In this document: positions 49,925 through 58,438 of the stretch, piece by piece
How positions within the stretch are numbered: position 1 is the stretch's first letter
Layout: each line of letters begins with the position of its first letter
Source: Cellulomonas sp. Leaf334
GTDB taxonomy: Bacteria; Actinomycetota; Actinomycetes; Actinomycetales; Cellulomonadaceae
Length of the DNA stretch: 64,000 bases
Reading direction: 5' to 3'
Assembly (NCBI RefSeq): GCF_001424195.1
Contig: NZ_LMOO01000001.1
Location: 1,036,569-1,100,568, forward strand
Position numbers and translations under genes: made by a program
The notes under the pieces: generated by a model
Databases searched by the model: none
The model's input: the letters and a program-made list of their open reading frames with translations, nothing else
What the model was told of the DNA's origin: nothing

Positions 49925-50890
49925 GTGAGCGTCGCGCTCGTCACCGGCATCACCGGGCAGGACGGGAGCTACCTGGTCGACCGGCTGCTCGGGGACGGCG
50001 TCGAGGTGCACGGCATGGTGCGCGCCGGCGACCCGTCGACCAGCGCCCTGCAGGCGGCGCACCCGGAGGTGCACCTGCACGAGGCCGACCTCGCCGACGG
50101 CCCCGCGCTGCACGGGCTGGTCCGGGACGTCGCGCCCGACCACCTGTACAACCTCGCCGGCATCAGCTCGGTCGCCACGTCGTGGCAGGAGCCGGCGCTC
50201 ACGGCCCTGCTCAGCGGCGTCGCGGTCGCCGAGCTGCTGGCCGCCGCCCTGGAGGTCCAGGAGGCGACGGGCAGACCGGTCGCGGTGGTGCAGGCCTCCA
50301 GCGCCGAGATCTTCGGCGAGCCCGACCGCGTCCCCCAGGACGAGGCCACGGCCGTCCGTCCGACCAACCCGTACGGCGCCGCGAAGGCGTACGCCCACCA
50401 GATGTCGGGCATCTACCGTTCACGCGGGCTGGCGGTGTCCAGCTGCATCCTGTTCAACCACGAGTCGCCGCGTCGACCACCGGCCTTCGTCACGCGCAAG
50501 ATCACGCAGGCCGCGGCCCGCATCGGTCGGGAACGCACCGGGGAGATCACGCTGGGCAACCTCGACGCCCGGCGGGACTGGGGCTGGGCGCCCGACTACG
50601 TCGACGCGATGGTCCGGGCCGCGCACCATCCCGGGGGCGGGGACTTCGTCGTCGCGACCGGCGAGACCCACTCGGTGGCCGAGTTCGCGGCCGCGGCACT
50701 CGCCCGGGTCGGGATCGACGACTGGGAGCGCTGGGTCCGCACCGACCTCGCGTTCGTCCGTCCGACGGACACCGCACAGCTGGTCGGTGACCCGACCCGG
50801 GCGCGCGAGGTGCTGGGCTGGGCGCCCACCCGCTCGTTCACCGAGGTCGTGCACGCCATGGTCGACCACGACGTCCAGCTGCTCGGCTGA
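49925..50890 (+). CDS. Second GDP-mannose 4,6-dehydratase-like protein
   Basis: The 321-residue protein is a paralogue of the preceding gmd product, with GITGQDGSYLVDRLL, S126/E128 (ASSAEIFG), Y150/K154 (YGAAK) and [16 protein letters not shown]. The two share motifs along their whole length. It keeps the Glu base, so it may also be a dehydratase; alternatively it may have become the partner 4-reductase or an epimerase that completes the GDP-deoxyhexose. The sequence does not decide. The GTG start lies 4 bp after the gmd stop. Confidence 0.82.
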   Translation: MSVALVTGITGQDGSYLVDRLLGDGVEVHGMVRAGDPSTSALQAAHPEVHLHEADLADGPALHGLVRDVAPDHLYNLAGISSVATSWQEPALTALLSGVAVAELLAAALEVQEATGRPVAVVQASSAEIFGEPDRVPQDEATAVRPTNPYGAAKAYAHQMSGIYRSRGLAVSSCILFNHESPRRPPAFVTRKITQAAARIGRERTGEITLGNLDARRDWGWAPDYVDAMVRAAHHPGGGDFVVATGETHSVAEFAAAALARVGIDDWERWVRTDLAFVRPTDTAQLVGDPTRAREVLGWAPTRSFTEVVHAMVDHDVQLLG

Positions 50891-50899
50891 CCCCCGCAC

Positions 50900-50941
50900 G
50901 ACAGAGCCCCGGCGTCCACCTGCGACCGCCGGGGCGCTGTC
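50900..50941. terminator. Bidirectional terminator between the gmd-like and epimerase genes
   Basis: GACAGAGCCCCGGCG (50900–50914) pairs with CGCCGGGGCGCTGTC (50927–50941) with one mismatch. It lies between two convergent stops. Confidence 0.85.
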
Positions 50942-50947
50942 AGTGGG

Positions 50948-52042
50948 TCAGATGCTCACGCCGGGCTGGGTGTCGATCCAGGAGGCGAGCCGGGCGACGC
51001 CGGCCTCGAGGCCGAGCTCGGGAGTCCAGCCGATCGCGTCGCGGGCATGGGAGACGTCGGCCCACGCGTGCCGCACGTCGCCCTGGCGGAACTGCCCGGT
51101 GACGTGCGGAGCCGGGGCGCCGTAGTGGGCCGCGATGAGCTCGGCGGCACGGGCGATGGTCTGCTGCTCCCCCGAGCCGATGTCGATCGGGGCGGTACCG
51201 GGCGCGTCGGCCAGCGCCGCGGCGACCACGGCCCGCGCGACGTCGTCGATGAGCACGAAGTCGCGGCGGACCTCGCCGTCCTCGTACAGCGGGATCGAGC
51301 GGCCGGCCTTCGCCAGCCGGCAGAACAGCGACATGATCCCCGTGTACGGGTTGATGAGGGACTGCCCCGGGCCGTAGACGTTCTGCAGCCGCAGCGTCAC
51401 CGGCTCGACCCCGACGGACTGTGCCCAGGAGGCCAGGACGTGCTCCTGCGCGAGCTTGGTGGCGCCGTAGACGCTCACGGGCGCCGGGGAGACCACGTCG
51501 GCCGCCATGGCGACGGGCTCGGCTCCCGGGAAGTCCCACTGACCCGCCTCGAGGATCGCGCTGGTGCGCTGCCCCGGGTAGAACAACGAGCCGTCGGGGC
51601 GGCGCCAGGCACCCTCGCCGTACACGGCGCGGCTGCTGGTCAGGACGACGCGGGCGGGCAGCGCCTCGTGGCGCAGCAGCGCGTCGAGCATCTGGGTGGT
51701 GCCCACGACGTTGACCATCGCGTGCCGCGAGGCCTCGGCCAGCGACTGCCCGGTGCCCGTCTCGGCGGCCAGGTGCACGACGACGTCCGGGCGGACCTCG
51801 GCCAGAACGGCGTCCCAGGTGCCCGGGTCGGTGACGTCGCCGACGCGCAGGTCGACGCGGGCGTCCAGGTCGGCGGGGCGGGCGGCGCTCGGGTGGATCT
51901 GCGGGTGCAGGTTGTCCACCGCGACCACGTGCTCGAACGCGTCGGCCAGGGCCGGGGCGATCGCCGTCCCGATGAAGCCGGCACCCCCGCTGACGAGAAC
52001 CGTGCCCCGTCGCGTCGAACCGGACTCGGACGTCGAGGACAT
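50948..52042 (-). CDS. NAD-dependent sugar epimerase/dehydratase
   Basis: The 364-residue extended short-chain dehydrogenase has the NAD motif VLVSGGAGFIGTAIAPAL, HLAAETGTGQSL, the catalytic Ser in LTSSRAVYGEG, YGATK (Tyr/Lys) and NVYGPGQSLINPYTG. It resembles UDP-glucose 4-epimerases and dTDP-glucose dehydratases; the exact sugar is not clear, and it should not be taken as RmlB without a test. The ATG at 52042 is used, with AGGAG about 10 nt upstream; a GTG at 52048 is possible. It lies 59 bp after a glycosyltransferase on the same strand. Confidence 0.82.
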   Translation of the reverse strand: MSSTSESGSTRRGTVLVSGGAGFIGTAIAPALADAFEHVVAVDNLHPQIHPSAARPADLDARVDLRVGDVTDPGTWDAVLAEVRPDVVVHLAAETGTGQSLAEASRHAMVNVVGTTQMLDALLRHEALPARVVLTSSRAVYGEGAWRRPDGSLFYPGQRTSAILEAGQWDFPGAEPVAMAADVVSPAPVSVYGATKLAQEHVLASWAQSVGVEPVTLRLQNVYGPGQSLINPYTGIMSLFCRLAKAGRSIPLYEDGEVRRDFVLIDDVARAVVAAALADAPGTAPIDIGSGEQQTIARAAELIAAHYGAPAPHVTGQFRQGDVRHAWADVSHARDAIGWTPELGLEAGVARLASWIDTQPGVSI

Positions 52043-52101
52043 GCTCACTGCTCTCCTAGGGTTTGTCGGCCCACCGATCTTTCCACGGGGGGCCGGGCGG
52101 G

Positions 52102-53004
52102 TCACTCGGGTGCGGTGCCCGGCCGGAGCGCGTGGCGCAGCAGGGTGCCGACGGCACCGGGCCGCTTCGACGCCACGGCCTGCGGGACCAGCGTCAGGGC
52201 GTGCAGCCGCGAGGTCAGGTGGGTGCGGGCGGCGCGCTCCGCCCGGCGCCAGCCCAGCTCGGCGACCTGGTCGCCGGCCTGCCGGAAGTAGTCGCGCTCG
52301 CCGCGGAAACGGCTGCCGTCGAGGGCCTTGGCCGAGGAGGCGCTCGCCGTGTGCCGACGGTAGGAGAAGCACAGCGTCGGCTCGAGCAGCATCTGACCGC
52401 CCGCGCACACCACGTCGATGACGAGCGCGAGGTCCTGGATGATCGGCATGCCGTCGCGGAACGGGGTGGAGACGAGGATCTCCCGCCGGAACGCCAGCGA
52501 CGGCCAGTAGAGCCAGTCCGCGCGCAGGAGGCTGGCGGCCAGGTCCTCCCCGGACAGCACGCGCGGTCGCTTCGTGCGCGGCATCATGAGCCTCTGCTTG
52601 ACGGTGTCCGCGAGCGTCGAGACGACCGTCCCGGACTCGTCGATGACCTGCACGCCCGGCTGGATGATGTCGACCGTGGGAAACGCCGCCGCCGCCGCGA
52701 GCACGACGTCGACGTAGTTCGGCAGGAGCACGTCGTCGCAGCCGAGCAGGACGACGACGTCCTGGGTGGCCAGGGAGACGCAGGTCCGGTAGTTCTCGGT
52801 GATCCCCTGGTTGCGCTCGTTGCGCACGTAGGTCACGCGCGGGTCGTCGAGCTCGGCGAACCAGGCGGCGACGGACGCGTCGGGGTATGCGTCGTCGACC
52901 ACCGTCAGCAGCCAGTCGTCGTTGCGCTGCGCCAGGACGCTGCGCACGGTCTCGCGCAGCAGCGCGGGCTCGCCCCAGAACGGGACGAGGATGTCGAGAG
53001 GCAT
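52102..53004 (-). CDS. GT2-family glycosyltransferase
   Basis: The 300-residue GT-A glycosyltransferase begins MPLDILVPFWGEPALLRETVRSVLAQ and contains the VVDDAYPD nucleotide-binding segment, NQGITENYR and a DxD-like LLGCDDVLL. There is no transmembrane helix. It is probably cytoplasmic and peripheral, adding one sugar of the surface polymer; donor and acceptor are unknown. A TAGAGT -10 box lies upstream at 53038–53043. Confidence 0.85.
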   Translation of the reverse strand: MPLDILVPFWGEPALLRETVRSVLAQRNDDWLLTVVDDAYPDASVAAWFAELDDPRVTYVRNERNQGITENYRTCVSLATQDVVVLLGCDDVLLPNYVDVVLAAAAAFPTVDIIQPGVQVIDESGTVVSTLADTVKQRLMMPRTKRPRVLSGEDLAASLLRADWLYWPSLAFRREILVSTPFRDGMPIIQDLALVIDVVCAGGQMLLEPTLCFSYRRHTASASSAKALDGSRFRGERDYFRQAGDQVAELGWRRAERAARTHLTSRLHALTLVPQAVASKRPGAVGTLLRHALRPGTAPE

Positions 53005-53037
53005 GCGGACGGGCCTTTCCGGGGGTGGGATGCCCCG

Positions 53038-53043
53038 ACTCTA
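53038..53043 (-). promoter_or_regulatory. -10 box for the GT2/epimerase genes
   Basis: The minus strand reads TAGAGT, 33 nt before the GT2 ATG, with GGAAAGG as a ribosome binding site between them. Confidence 0.45.
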
Positions 53044-53162
53044 CAAGGGACGCGAGTTCGTCGGCGCCGCTCCCCATGGGCCACACTGAGGGCGCGCGAC
53101 GACGAGCCGCGCCCGACCGGCCGCGGGACGCGCCCCGCCCAGACTTCACGGAGACGCACCCG

Positions 53163-54257
53163 ATGACACCCCAGAACGACCCGCTGCGGGTCGCGCTGTC
53201 GATGCTCACCCTCGTCCCCGGCGGGATGGGTGGGTCGGAGACGTACGCCCGCGAGCTCGTCCGTGGTCTGGCTGCGTCCTCGACGGTCGACGCGACCGGG
53301 TTCGTCGCGGAGATCGGCGCGGGCTTCTGCGCCCCGCTGCCCGAGCACGTGGCGCACGGCGTGACCGGCGGGCACTCGACGGTCGACCGCGTCCGCACGC
53401 TCGCCCAGGCCGGTCTGCGCGGCCGCGCGCTGCGCCAGGCGATGAGCGGGTTCGACCTCGTGCACGTCCCGTTCACGGCCCCGGTGCCGAAGCCCCCGCG
53501 CGGCGTGCCGATGGTCCAGACGTTGTTCGACGTCCAGCACCTCGACCTGCCGCACCTGTTCAGCCGCGCCGAGCTGCTCTACCGGACGCGCTTCTACGAG
53601 GGTGCCGCGCGCGACGCGGCCGCGGTCGTCACGATCAGCGAGTTCGCCCGTCAGCAGATCATCAGCCAGGTCGGCGTCGACGCCGACCGCGTGTTCGTGG
53701 CGCACCTCGGGGTGGACGCCGACGCGTTCACCCCGCACCTCGGCGAGCGCGAGCCGTTCGTCTTCTACCCCGCCCGCGGTTGGGCGCACAAGAACCACCC
53801 CCGCCTGATCGAGGCGGTCGGCCTGCTCCGCGAGACGCGTCCGGACCTGCGCCTCGTGCTGACCGGTGGTGCGCTCGACTCGCTCGGACCCGTGCCGTCC
53901 TGGGTGGACGTGCGGGGGCTCGTCCCGTTCGACGAGCTCCGCCGGCTGTACCGCACCGCGAGCGCCCTGGTGTTCCCCAGCCTGTACGAGGGCTTCGGCC
54001 TGCCCCCGCTCGAGGCGATGGCGTCAGGCTGCCCGGTCGCCGCGTCGACTGCCGGGTCGCTGCCCGAGATCTGCGGCGACGCCGCGGTCCTGTTCGACCC
54101 CACCGACCCCGCGGACATCGCCCGCGGTGCGCTCGAGGCGATCGCCCGGACCCAGGAGCTGCAGCCGCTCGGTCTGACCCGCGTCGGCGAGTTCACCTGG
54201 GAGAACTGCCTGCGCGTGCACGACGACGCCTACGCCGCGGCGGTGCGCACCGCATGA
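53163..54257 (+). CDS. GT4-family glycosyltransferase
   Basis: The 364-residue GT-B glycosyltransferase has the N-terminal glycine-rich acceptor loop (LVPGGMGGSETYARELVRGL), VQTLFDVQHLDLP, and the C-terminal donor site FPSLYEGFGLPPLEAMASGCPV with the E-x7-E pair. It is retaining in mechanism by family. It is the first gene of a rightward operon, overlapping the flippase gene by 4 bp. The ATG has GGAG 9 nt upstream. Mannosyl- or rhamnosyl-transfer is likely from context only. Confidence 0.9.
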   Translation: MTPQNDPLRVALSMLTLVPGGMGGSETYARELVRGLAASSTVDATGFVAEIGAGFCAPLPEHVAHGVTGGHSTVDRVRTLAQAGLRGRALRQAMSGFDLVHVPFTAPVPKPPRGVPMVQTLFDVQHLDLPHLFSRAELLYRTRFYEGAARDAAAVVTISEFARQQIISQVGVDADRVFVAHLGVDADAFTPHLGEREPFVFYPARGWAHKNHPRLIEAVGLLRETRPDLRLVLTGGALDSLGPVPSWVDVRGLVPFDELRRLYRTASALVFPSLYEGFGLPPLEAMASGCPVAASTAGSLPEICGDAAVLFDPTDPADIARGALEAIARTQELQPLGLTRVGEFTWENCLRVHDDAYAAAVRTA

Positions 54258-55510
54258 CCTCGCCCGAGACCGAGTCTCCGGGGGCCATGACCCGCGGGAG
54301 CGCCACGGGGGTCGGCGTCGCGTCGATCATCGCGGCCGCCTCCGGCTACGGCGTGATCCTCATCGCCGCGTGGTCCCTCGAGCCCGCCCGCAACGCCGAC
54401 TTCCTCGCGTTCTGGTCCTTGCTGTTCTTCTCGTTCGGCATGCTCGCGGGGATCCAGAACGAGACGACACGGGCGGTGCGGAGCGCCTACGACGGTCTCG
54501 CCGGGCGCGCCCCGGGCGCGCCCGTCCTGCCGCTGGCGCTCGCGATCGGTGCCGGGCTCGGGCTTCTGCTGGCCGTCACCTCGCCGTGGTGGGCCGGACC
54601 GGTCCTCGGTGAGCACGAGCCCGTGCTCATCGGCGTGCTCGCGCTGGCCGTCGTCGCGTTCGCCGGGCAGGTCGCCGTGGCCGGGGCCCTCGGCGGGGCC
54701 GGCCGCTGGTCGGTGTTCGCCGTGCTCGTCGGCTCCGAGGCCACCGTGCGGCTTGCTCTCGTCGCGGCCGCCGCCGTGGCGGGTGCCGCCATCGCGGGGC
54801 TCGAGGTCGCCGCCGCTGCCGCCGCCGGCACCTGGCTCCTCGTCCTGGCCGCCTCGCCTGCCGCCCGGCGGGCCACGGGCGCCCGCGCCGACGTGACCAC
54901 CGGGCCCTTCCTGCGCCGCGCCGGAGCCGCGATCGTCGCGGCCGCCTCGAGCGCCGCGCTCGTGGTCGGCTTCCCCGTGCTCCTGCGGCTGACCTCGACG
55001 CCGGCGGAGTACGCGCTGTCCGCACCGCTGCTCATCGCCGTCTCGCTGACGCGCGCACCGCTGATGATCCCGCTGGGCGCCTACCAGGGCGTCGCGATCA
55101 CGCACTTCCTCACCCACCGCGACCGCGGCGTCGCGGCGCTGCGACCCGTCGCGCTCGCCGTCCTGGGGGCCGGGGTCCTCGGCGCCCTGCTCGCATGGCT
55201 CGTGGGTCCGTGGCTCATGACCACCCTGATCCGCTCGGACTACCGCGTGGACGGGGTGGTGCTCGCAGGCCTGACGTTCGCCGCCGCGCTGCTGGCGCTG
55301 CTCACGCTCACGGGCGCCGCCGTGCTCGCGGTCGACCGGCACGCGGCCTACACGGGCGGCTGGATCGCGGCGACCGCCACCTCGGTCGTGGTGCTCCTCC
55401 TGCCGCTGCCGGTCGAGCTGCGCGCGGTCCTCAGCCTCGGCGTCGGTCCCGTCGTCGGCGTTGCCGTCCACCTCGTCGCGGCGTCCCGAGCGCCCCTGAT
55501 CGGTCGGTAG
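54254..55510 (+). CDS. Wzx-like polysaccharide flippase
   Basis: The 418-residue protein has about 12 predicted transmembrane helices and the character of the MATE/MVF-type polysaccharide export family, starting VASIIAAASGYGVILIAAWSLEPARNADFLAFWSL. Such proteins flip undecaprenyl-linked glycans across the membrane. The assignment rests on topology, size and position among glycosyltransferases more than on fixed motifs. It is coupled to the GT4 gene. Its TAG stop forms part of the -10 box of the next gene. Confidence 0.75.
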   Translation: MTSPETESPGAMTRGSATGVGVASIIAAASGYGVILIAAWSLEPARNADFLAFWSLLFFSFGMLAGIQNETTRAVRSAYDGLAGRAPGAPVLPLALAIGAGLGLLLAVTSPWWAGPVLGEHEPVLIGVLALAVVAFAGQVAVAGALGGAGRWSVFAVLVGSEATVRLALVAAAAVAGAAIAGLEVAAAAAAGTWLLVLAASPAARRATGARADVTTGPFLRRAGAAIVAAASSAALVVGFPVLLRLTSTPAEYALSAPLLIAVSLTRAPLMIPLGAYQGVAITHFLTHRDRGVAALRPVALAVLGAGVLGALLAWLVGPWLMTTLIRSDYRVDGVVLAGLTFAAALLALLTLTGAAVLAVDRHAAYTGGWIAATATSVVVLLLPLPVELRAVLSLGVGPVVGVAVHLVAASRAPLIGR

Positions 55511-55513
55511 AGT
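55508..55513 (+). promoter_or_regulatory. -10 box of a leaderless promoter overlapping the flippase stop
   Basis: TAGAGT begins at the flippase stop codon itself and ends 7 nt before the ATG at 55521. Confidence 0.5.
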
Positions 55514-55520
55514 GCAGGCC

Positions 55521-56267
55521 ATGCCCGCCAGCCCCGAGCAGAGAGTCCTCATCATCGTCCCCGCGTGGAACGAGGAGGAGACCGTGGGCACCATCGTCCA
55601 CGAGGTGCGCGAGACCCTTCCCGACGCCGACATCCTGGTGGTCAACGACGGCTCCACGGACCGCACCGCGACCGTCGCCAGGGCTGCGGGCGCCCGCGTC
55701 CTGGACCTCCCGATCAACCTCGGCGTGGGTGGGGCGATGCGGGCCGGCTACACCTTCGCCTACCGCAACGGCTACGACCGCACGGTCCAGCTCGACGCCG
55801 ACGGCCAGCACGACCCGGCGGAGGTCCGTGTGCTGTTCGAGACGCTCGACGCCGAGCAGGCCGACATCGTCATCGGTGCCCGGTTCGCCGGTGTCGGCGA
55901 GTACGAGGTCCGCGGCCCGCGCAAGTGGTCGATGACGATCCTGTCGAAAGTCCTCTCCCGCGTGGCGGGCACCCGGCTGACCGACACCACGTCCGGGTTC
56001 AAGGCGTGCGCCCCGCCGGCGATCCGCCTCTTCGCGTCCAACTACCCGGCCGAGTACCTCGGCGACACCATCGAGTCGCTCGTGATCGCGTCGCGTGCGG
56101 GCCTACGCGTGCGGCAGGTCGGCGTGAACATGCGCATCCGTGCAGGTGGGCGTCCCTCGCACAGCCCCGTGAAGGCAGCCGTGTTCCTCTCCCGAGCGAT
56201 GCTCGCCCTGCTCATCGCGCTCTCGCGCCCGAGCGAGCCCGTCGCGGTCGAGGGTGCCACGGCATGA
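55521..56267 (+). CDS. GT2 glycosyltransferase, dolichyl-phosphate-mannose-synthase-like
   Basis: The 248-residue GT-A enzyme has VLIIVPAWNEEETVGTIV, ILVVNDGSTDRT, NLGVGGAMRAGY, the DxD motif QLDADGQHDP and DTTSGFKACAPPAI, the pattern of polyprenyl-phosphate sugar synthases. It has no transmembrane segment; the adjacent DUF2304 protein probably supplies the membrane anchor, as this gene pair recurs in bacteria. Start 55521 is supported by the TAGAGT box. It overlaps the DUF2304 gene by 4 bp. Confidence 0.9.
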   Translation: MPASPEQRVLIIVPAWNEEETVGTIVHEVRETLPDADILVVNDGSTDRTATVARAAGARVLDLPINLGVGGAMRAGYTFAYRNGYDRTVQLDADGQHDPAEVRVLFETLDAEQADIVIGARFAGVGEYEVRGPRKWSMTILSKVLSRVAGTRLTDTTSGFKACAPPAIRLFASNYPAEYLGDTIESLVIASRAGLRVRQVGVNMRIRAGGRPSHSPVKAAVFLSRAMLALLIALSRPSEPVAVEGATA

Positions 56268-56671
56268 GCGGCTACCTGTTCGCGGTCTCCCTGTCCGTCC
56301 TGGTCGTCGGGCTGCTGTTCTTCCTCCTGCGCACGCGCCGGATCCGGGAGAAGTACGCCGGCATCTGGATCGCCCTGGCCGCGGCCGTGGTGATCGTCAG
56401 CATCTTCCCGCAGCTGGCCTTCTGGCTCTCCCGGCTGTTCGGGGTCGAGACCCCGGTGAACCTGGTCTTCGCGACCGGCTTCGTGGTCCTGCTGCTCGTG
56501 TGCATCCAGCTGTCCGCCGAGGTGTCCAACCTCGAAGAGGAGACGCGGACGCTGGCGGAGGAGATCGCGCTCCTGCGCCTGGAGGTCACCGAGCTCGCGG
56601 AGCGTCAGAGGGCGATCGAGCCGGGCTCGGAGCCGCAGGCGGGAGCGGACCCGCCGCTCACTCAGGGCTGA
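56264..56671 (+). CDS. DUF2304-family membrane protein
   Basis: The 135-residue protein has three transmembrane helices (about 3–22, 34–53, 67–86) and a charged C-terminal coiled-coil (VSNLEEETRTLAEEIALLRLEVTELAER), the DUF2304 layout. These proteins are encoded next to soluble dolichyl-phosphate-type glycosyltransferases and are thought to anchor or regulate them. It ends 14 bp inside the convergent methyltransferase gene. Confidence 0.9.
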   Translation: MSGYLFAVSLSVLVVGLLFFLLRTRRIREKYAGIWIALAAAVVIVSIFPQLAFWLSRLFGVETPVNLVFATGFVVLLLVCIQLSAEVSNLEEETRTLAEEIALLRLEVTELAERQRAIEPGSEPQAGADPPLTQG

Positions 56672-57413
56672 GCACGCACACCACGTCGGACGTCGACAGC
56701 ACCACCTTGAGCGCGGGGAAGTAGACCGCCCGGCGCAGCGTGCCGGCGACCTCGGCGTACGCCCCTGCCGTCATCCGGTGCACCCCGTGGATCAGCGAGG
56801 TCTGGAACCCGCGCCGCCGGGCGCCGCGGAACAGCACGATCCGCAGACCCGCCTCGTGCGCGTAGTACGTCATCTTGTGCGCCCCGATGGCGTTCACGTG
56901 CGTGGGGTCGCCGTTCTGGAACGCGTTGCCGAGCCAGCTGTCGGCGTTGGGGAAGCGCAGGAACAGGGCGCCGTGCGGCCGCAGCTTGGCGCGTAGACCG
57001 CGCAGGAACTCCACGCTCTGCGCGGGGTCGATGTGCTCGAACACGTCCCACCCGGCGATGAGGTCGAACGACGCGTCCGGCAGGGTGTCGAGCTCGTCGG
57101 CCCCGAGCGCCGTGAACCCGGCGCCCCGGGCGGTGGTGACGAGCTCGGGCAGGATCTCCGTCCCGGTGACGGCCCAGTCCTGGCGTCGGCAGTAGCCGAG
57201 GAACTCCCCGTTCCCGAAGCCGACCTCCAGGACGTCGCGGACCTCGGTGAGCCGGCAGACCTCGCGCAGCTCGGAGCGGAAGTATGCGTCGTCCCCCCGC
57301 CCGACCGCAGCGAAGGCCTCGGGCTCGTCCCAGCCCTTCCAGGCGCTGTAGACGCTCTCCGCGCCGGGGCGCACCGTCGCCTGGTCCCGGTCCGCGCGTC
57401 GCTCGTGGCTCAC
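56658..57413 (-). CDS. Class I SAM-dependent methyltransferase
   Basis: The 251-residue enzyme has motif I VLEVGFGNGEFLGY, an acidic residue in TGTEILPEL and a post-I LIAGWDVFEHI, typical of class I methyltransferases acting on small molecules or sugars. Its place in a glycan cluster suggests methylation of a sugar or capping of a chain; this is inference. The GTG at 57413 has TAGCAT 7 nt upstream (leaderless). The upstream in-frame codons MASIRR would cross that box. Confidence 0.85.
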   Translation of the reverse strand: MSHERRADRDQATVRPGAESVYSAWKGWDEPEAFAAVGRGDDAYFRSELREVCRLTEVRDVLEVGFGNGEFLGYCRRQDWAVTGTEILPELVTTARGAGFTALGADELDTLPDASFDLIAGWDVFEHIDPAQSVEFLRGLRAKLRPHGALFLRFPNADSWLGNAFQNGDPTHVNAIGAHKMTYYAHEAGLRIVLFRGARRRGFQTSLIHGVHRMTAGAYAEVAGTLRRAVYFPALKVVLSTSDVVCVLSPE

Positions 57414-57420
57414 GCGCCGA

Positions 57421-57426
57421 ATGCTA
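57421..57426 (-). promoter_or_regulatory. -10 box of a leaderless promoter (methyltransferase)
   Basis: The minus strand reads TAGCAT followed by 7 nt and GTG. Confidence 0.5.
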
Positions 57427-57464
57427 GCCACATTCGACGCGTACCGGTCAGTCCCTCGCCCGGT

Positions 57465-58310
57465 TCAGGCCAGGACCGTGGGCGCCGCGACGTCCCACCG
57501 CCCCTGCCAGTCCCCGATGCCGGCCACCCCCGCGAGCGCGAACGCGTCGTGCCCGAGGACCGAGTACGCGGGCCGGGGCGCGGGGCGGACGAACGCCTCG
57601 CTCGTGGTCGGCCGCACGATCGCCGGGTCGAGCCCGGCGGCACCGACGACCGCCTGCGCGAACTCGTGCCAGGACGCCGCGCCCGAGGAGGTGCCGTGGT
57701 AGGTCCCCGCCGGCGCCCCGGCGACGACCAGGCGGGCGACGAGGTCAGCCAGGTCGACCGTCCACGTCGGCTGGCCCACCTGGTCGGCCACGACGTCCAG
57801 GCCACCGCGCTCGCGGGCGACCCGCGCGATGGTCTTCGGGAAGCACGGGCCGCCGGCACCGTAGAGCCACGCGGTGCGCACGACGAGGTGGTCGGGGCAC
57901 GACGCCCGCACCGCCCACTCCCCCGCGGCCTTCGTGCGGCCGTACGCCGACCGCGGCGCGAGCGCGCCGTCCTCGGGGTAGGGGGTCGTCGCGACCCCGT
58001 CGAACACGTAGTCGGTGGACACCTGGACGATGCGCGCCCCGTGCGTCCGGGCGGCCCGGGCGAGCAGCCCCGCACCCGTCGCGTTGATGGTGAACGCTGC
58101 CGCCTCCTGCGTCTCGGCATCGTCGACGGCCGTCCACGCGGCGCAGTTGACGACGACGTCGTGCCCGCGCACCGCGTCGTCCACCGCGGACTCGTCGCTG
58201 ATGTCCAGGTGCGCGCGCGCCGCCGCCGTGACCTCGTGCCCGTCCTGCGCGAGCCGTCGGACCAGGTCCTGGCCGAGCATCCCACCCGCACCTGTCACCA
58301 ACCAGCGCAC
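57465..58310 (-). CDS. rmlD: dTDP-4-dehydrorhamnose reductase
   Basis: RmlD performs the last step of dTDP-L-rhamnose synthesis. The 281-residue protein has the NADPH motif WLVTGAGGMLGQDLVRRL, VNCAAWTAVDDAE, T99-D100-Y101 (STDYVFDG) and the catalytic Y123/K127 (YGRTK), all characteristic. The GTG start has AAGGAG 7 nt upstream. It is divergent from rmlC, with the two -10 boxes only 10 bp apart. Confidence 0.95.
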   Translation of the reverse strand: MRWLVTGAGGMLGQDLVRRLAQDGHEVTAAARAHLDISDESAVDDAVRGHDVVVNCAAWTAVDDAETQEAAAFTINATGAGLLARAARTHGARIVQVSTDYVFDGVATTPYPEDGALAPRSAYGRTKAAGEWAVRASCPDHLVVRTAWLYGAGGPCFPKTIARVARERGGLDVVADQVGQPTWTVDLADLVARLVVAGAPAGTYHGTSSGAASWHEFAQAVVGAAGLDPAIVRPTTSEAFVRPAPRPAYSVLGHDAFALAGVAGIGDWQGRWDVAAPTVLA

Positions 58311-58359
58311 CGTGCACTCCTTCGGTCGTCGTGTCCGGGCCGTCGCCGCACAGTCCGCC

Positions 58360-58381
58360 AGCCTAGCCGCGCCGCTAGGAT
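58360..58381. promoter_or_regulatory. Back-to-back rmlD and rmlC promoters
   Basis: The leftward TAGGCT (minus strand, 58360–58365) serves rmlD and the rightward TAGGAT (58376–58381) serves rmlC, separated by 10 bp. RNA polymerase could probably not occupy both at once. Confidence 0.5.
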
Positions 58382-58438
58382 GGGCGGTCGCTCCGGCCCG
58401 TGCGTGGACCGGTGACCGATCGACGGAAAGAGGACGAC

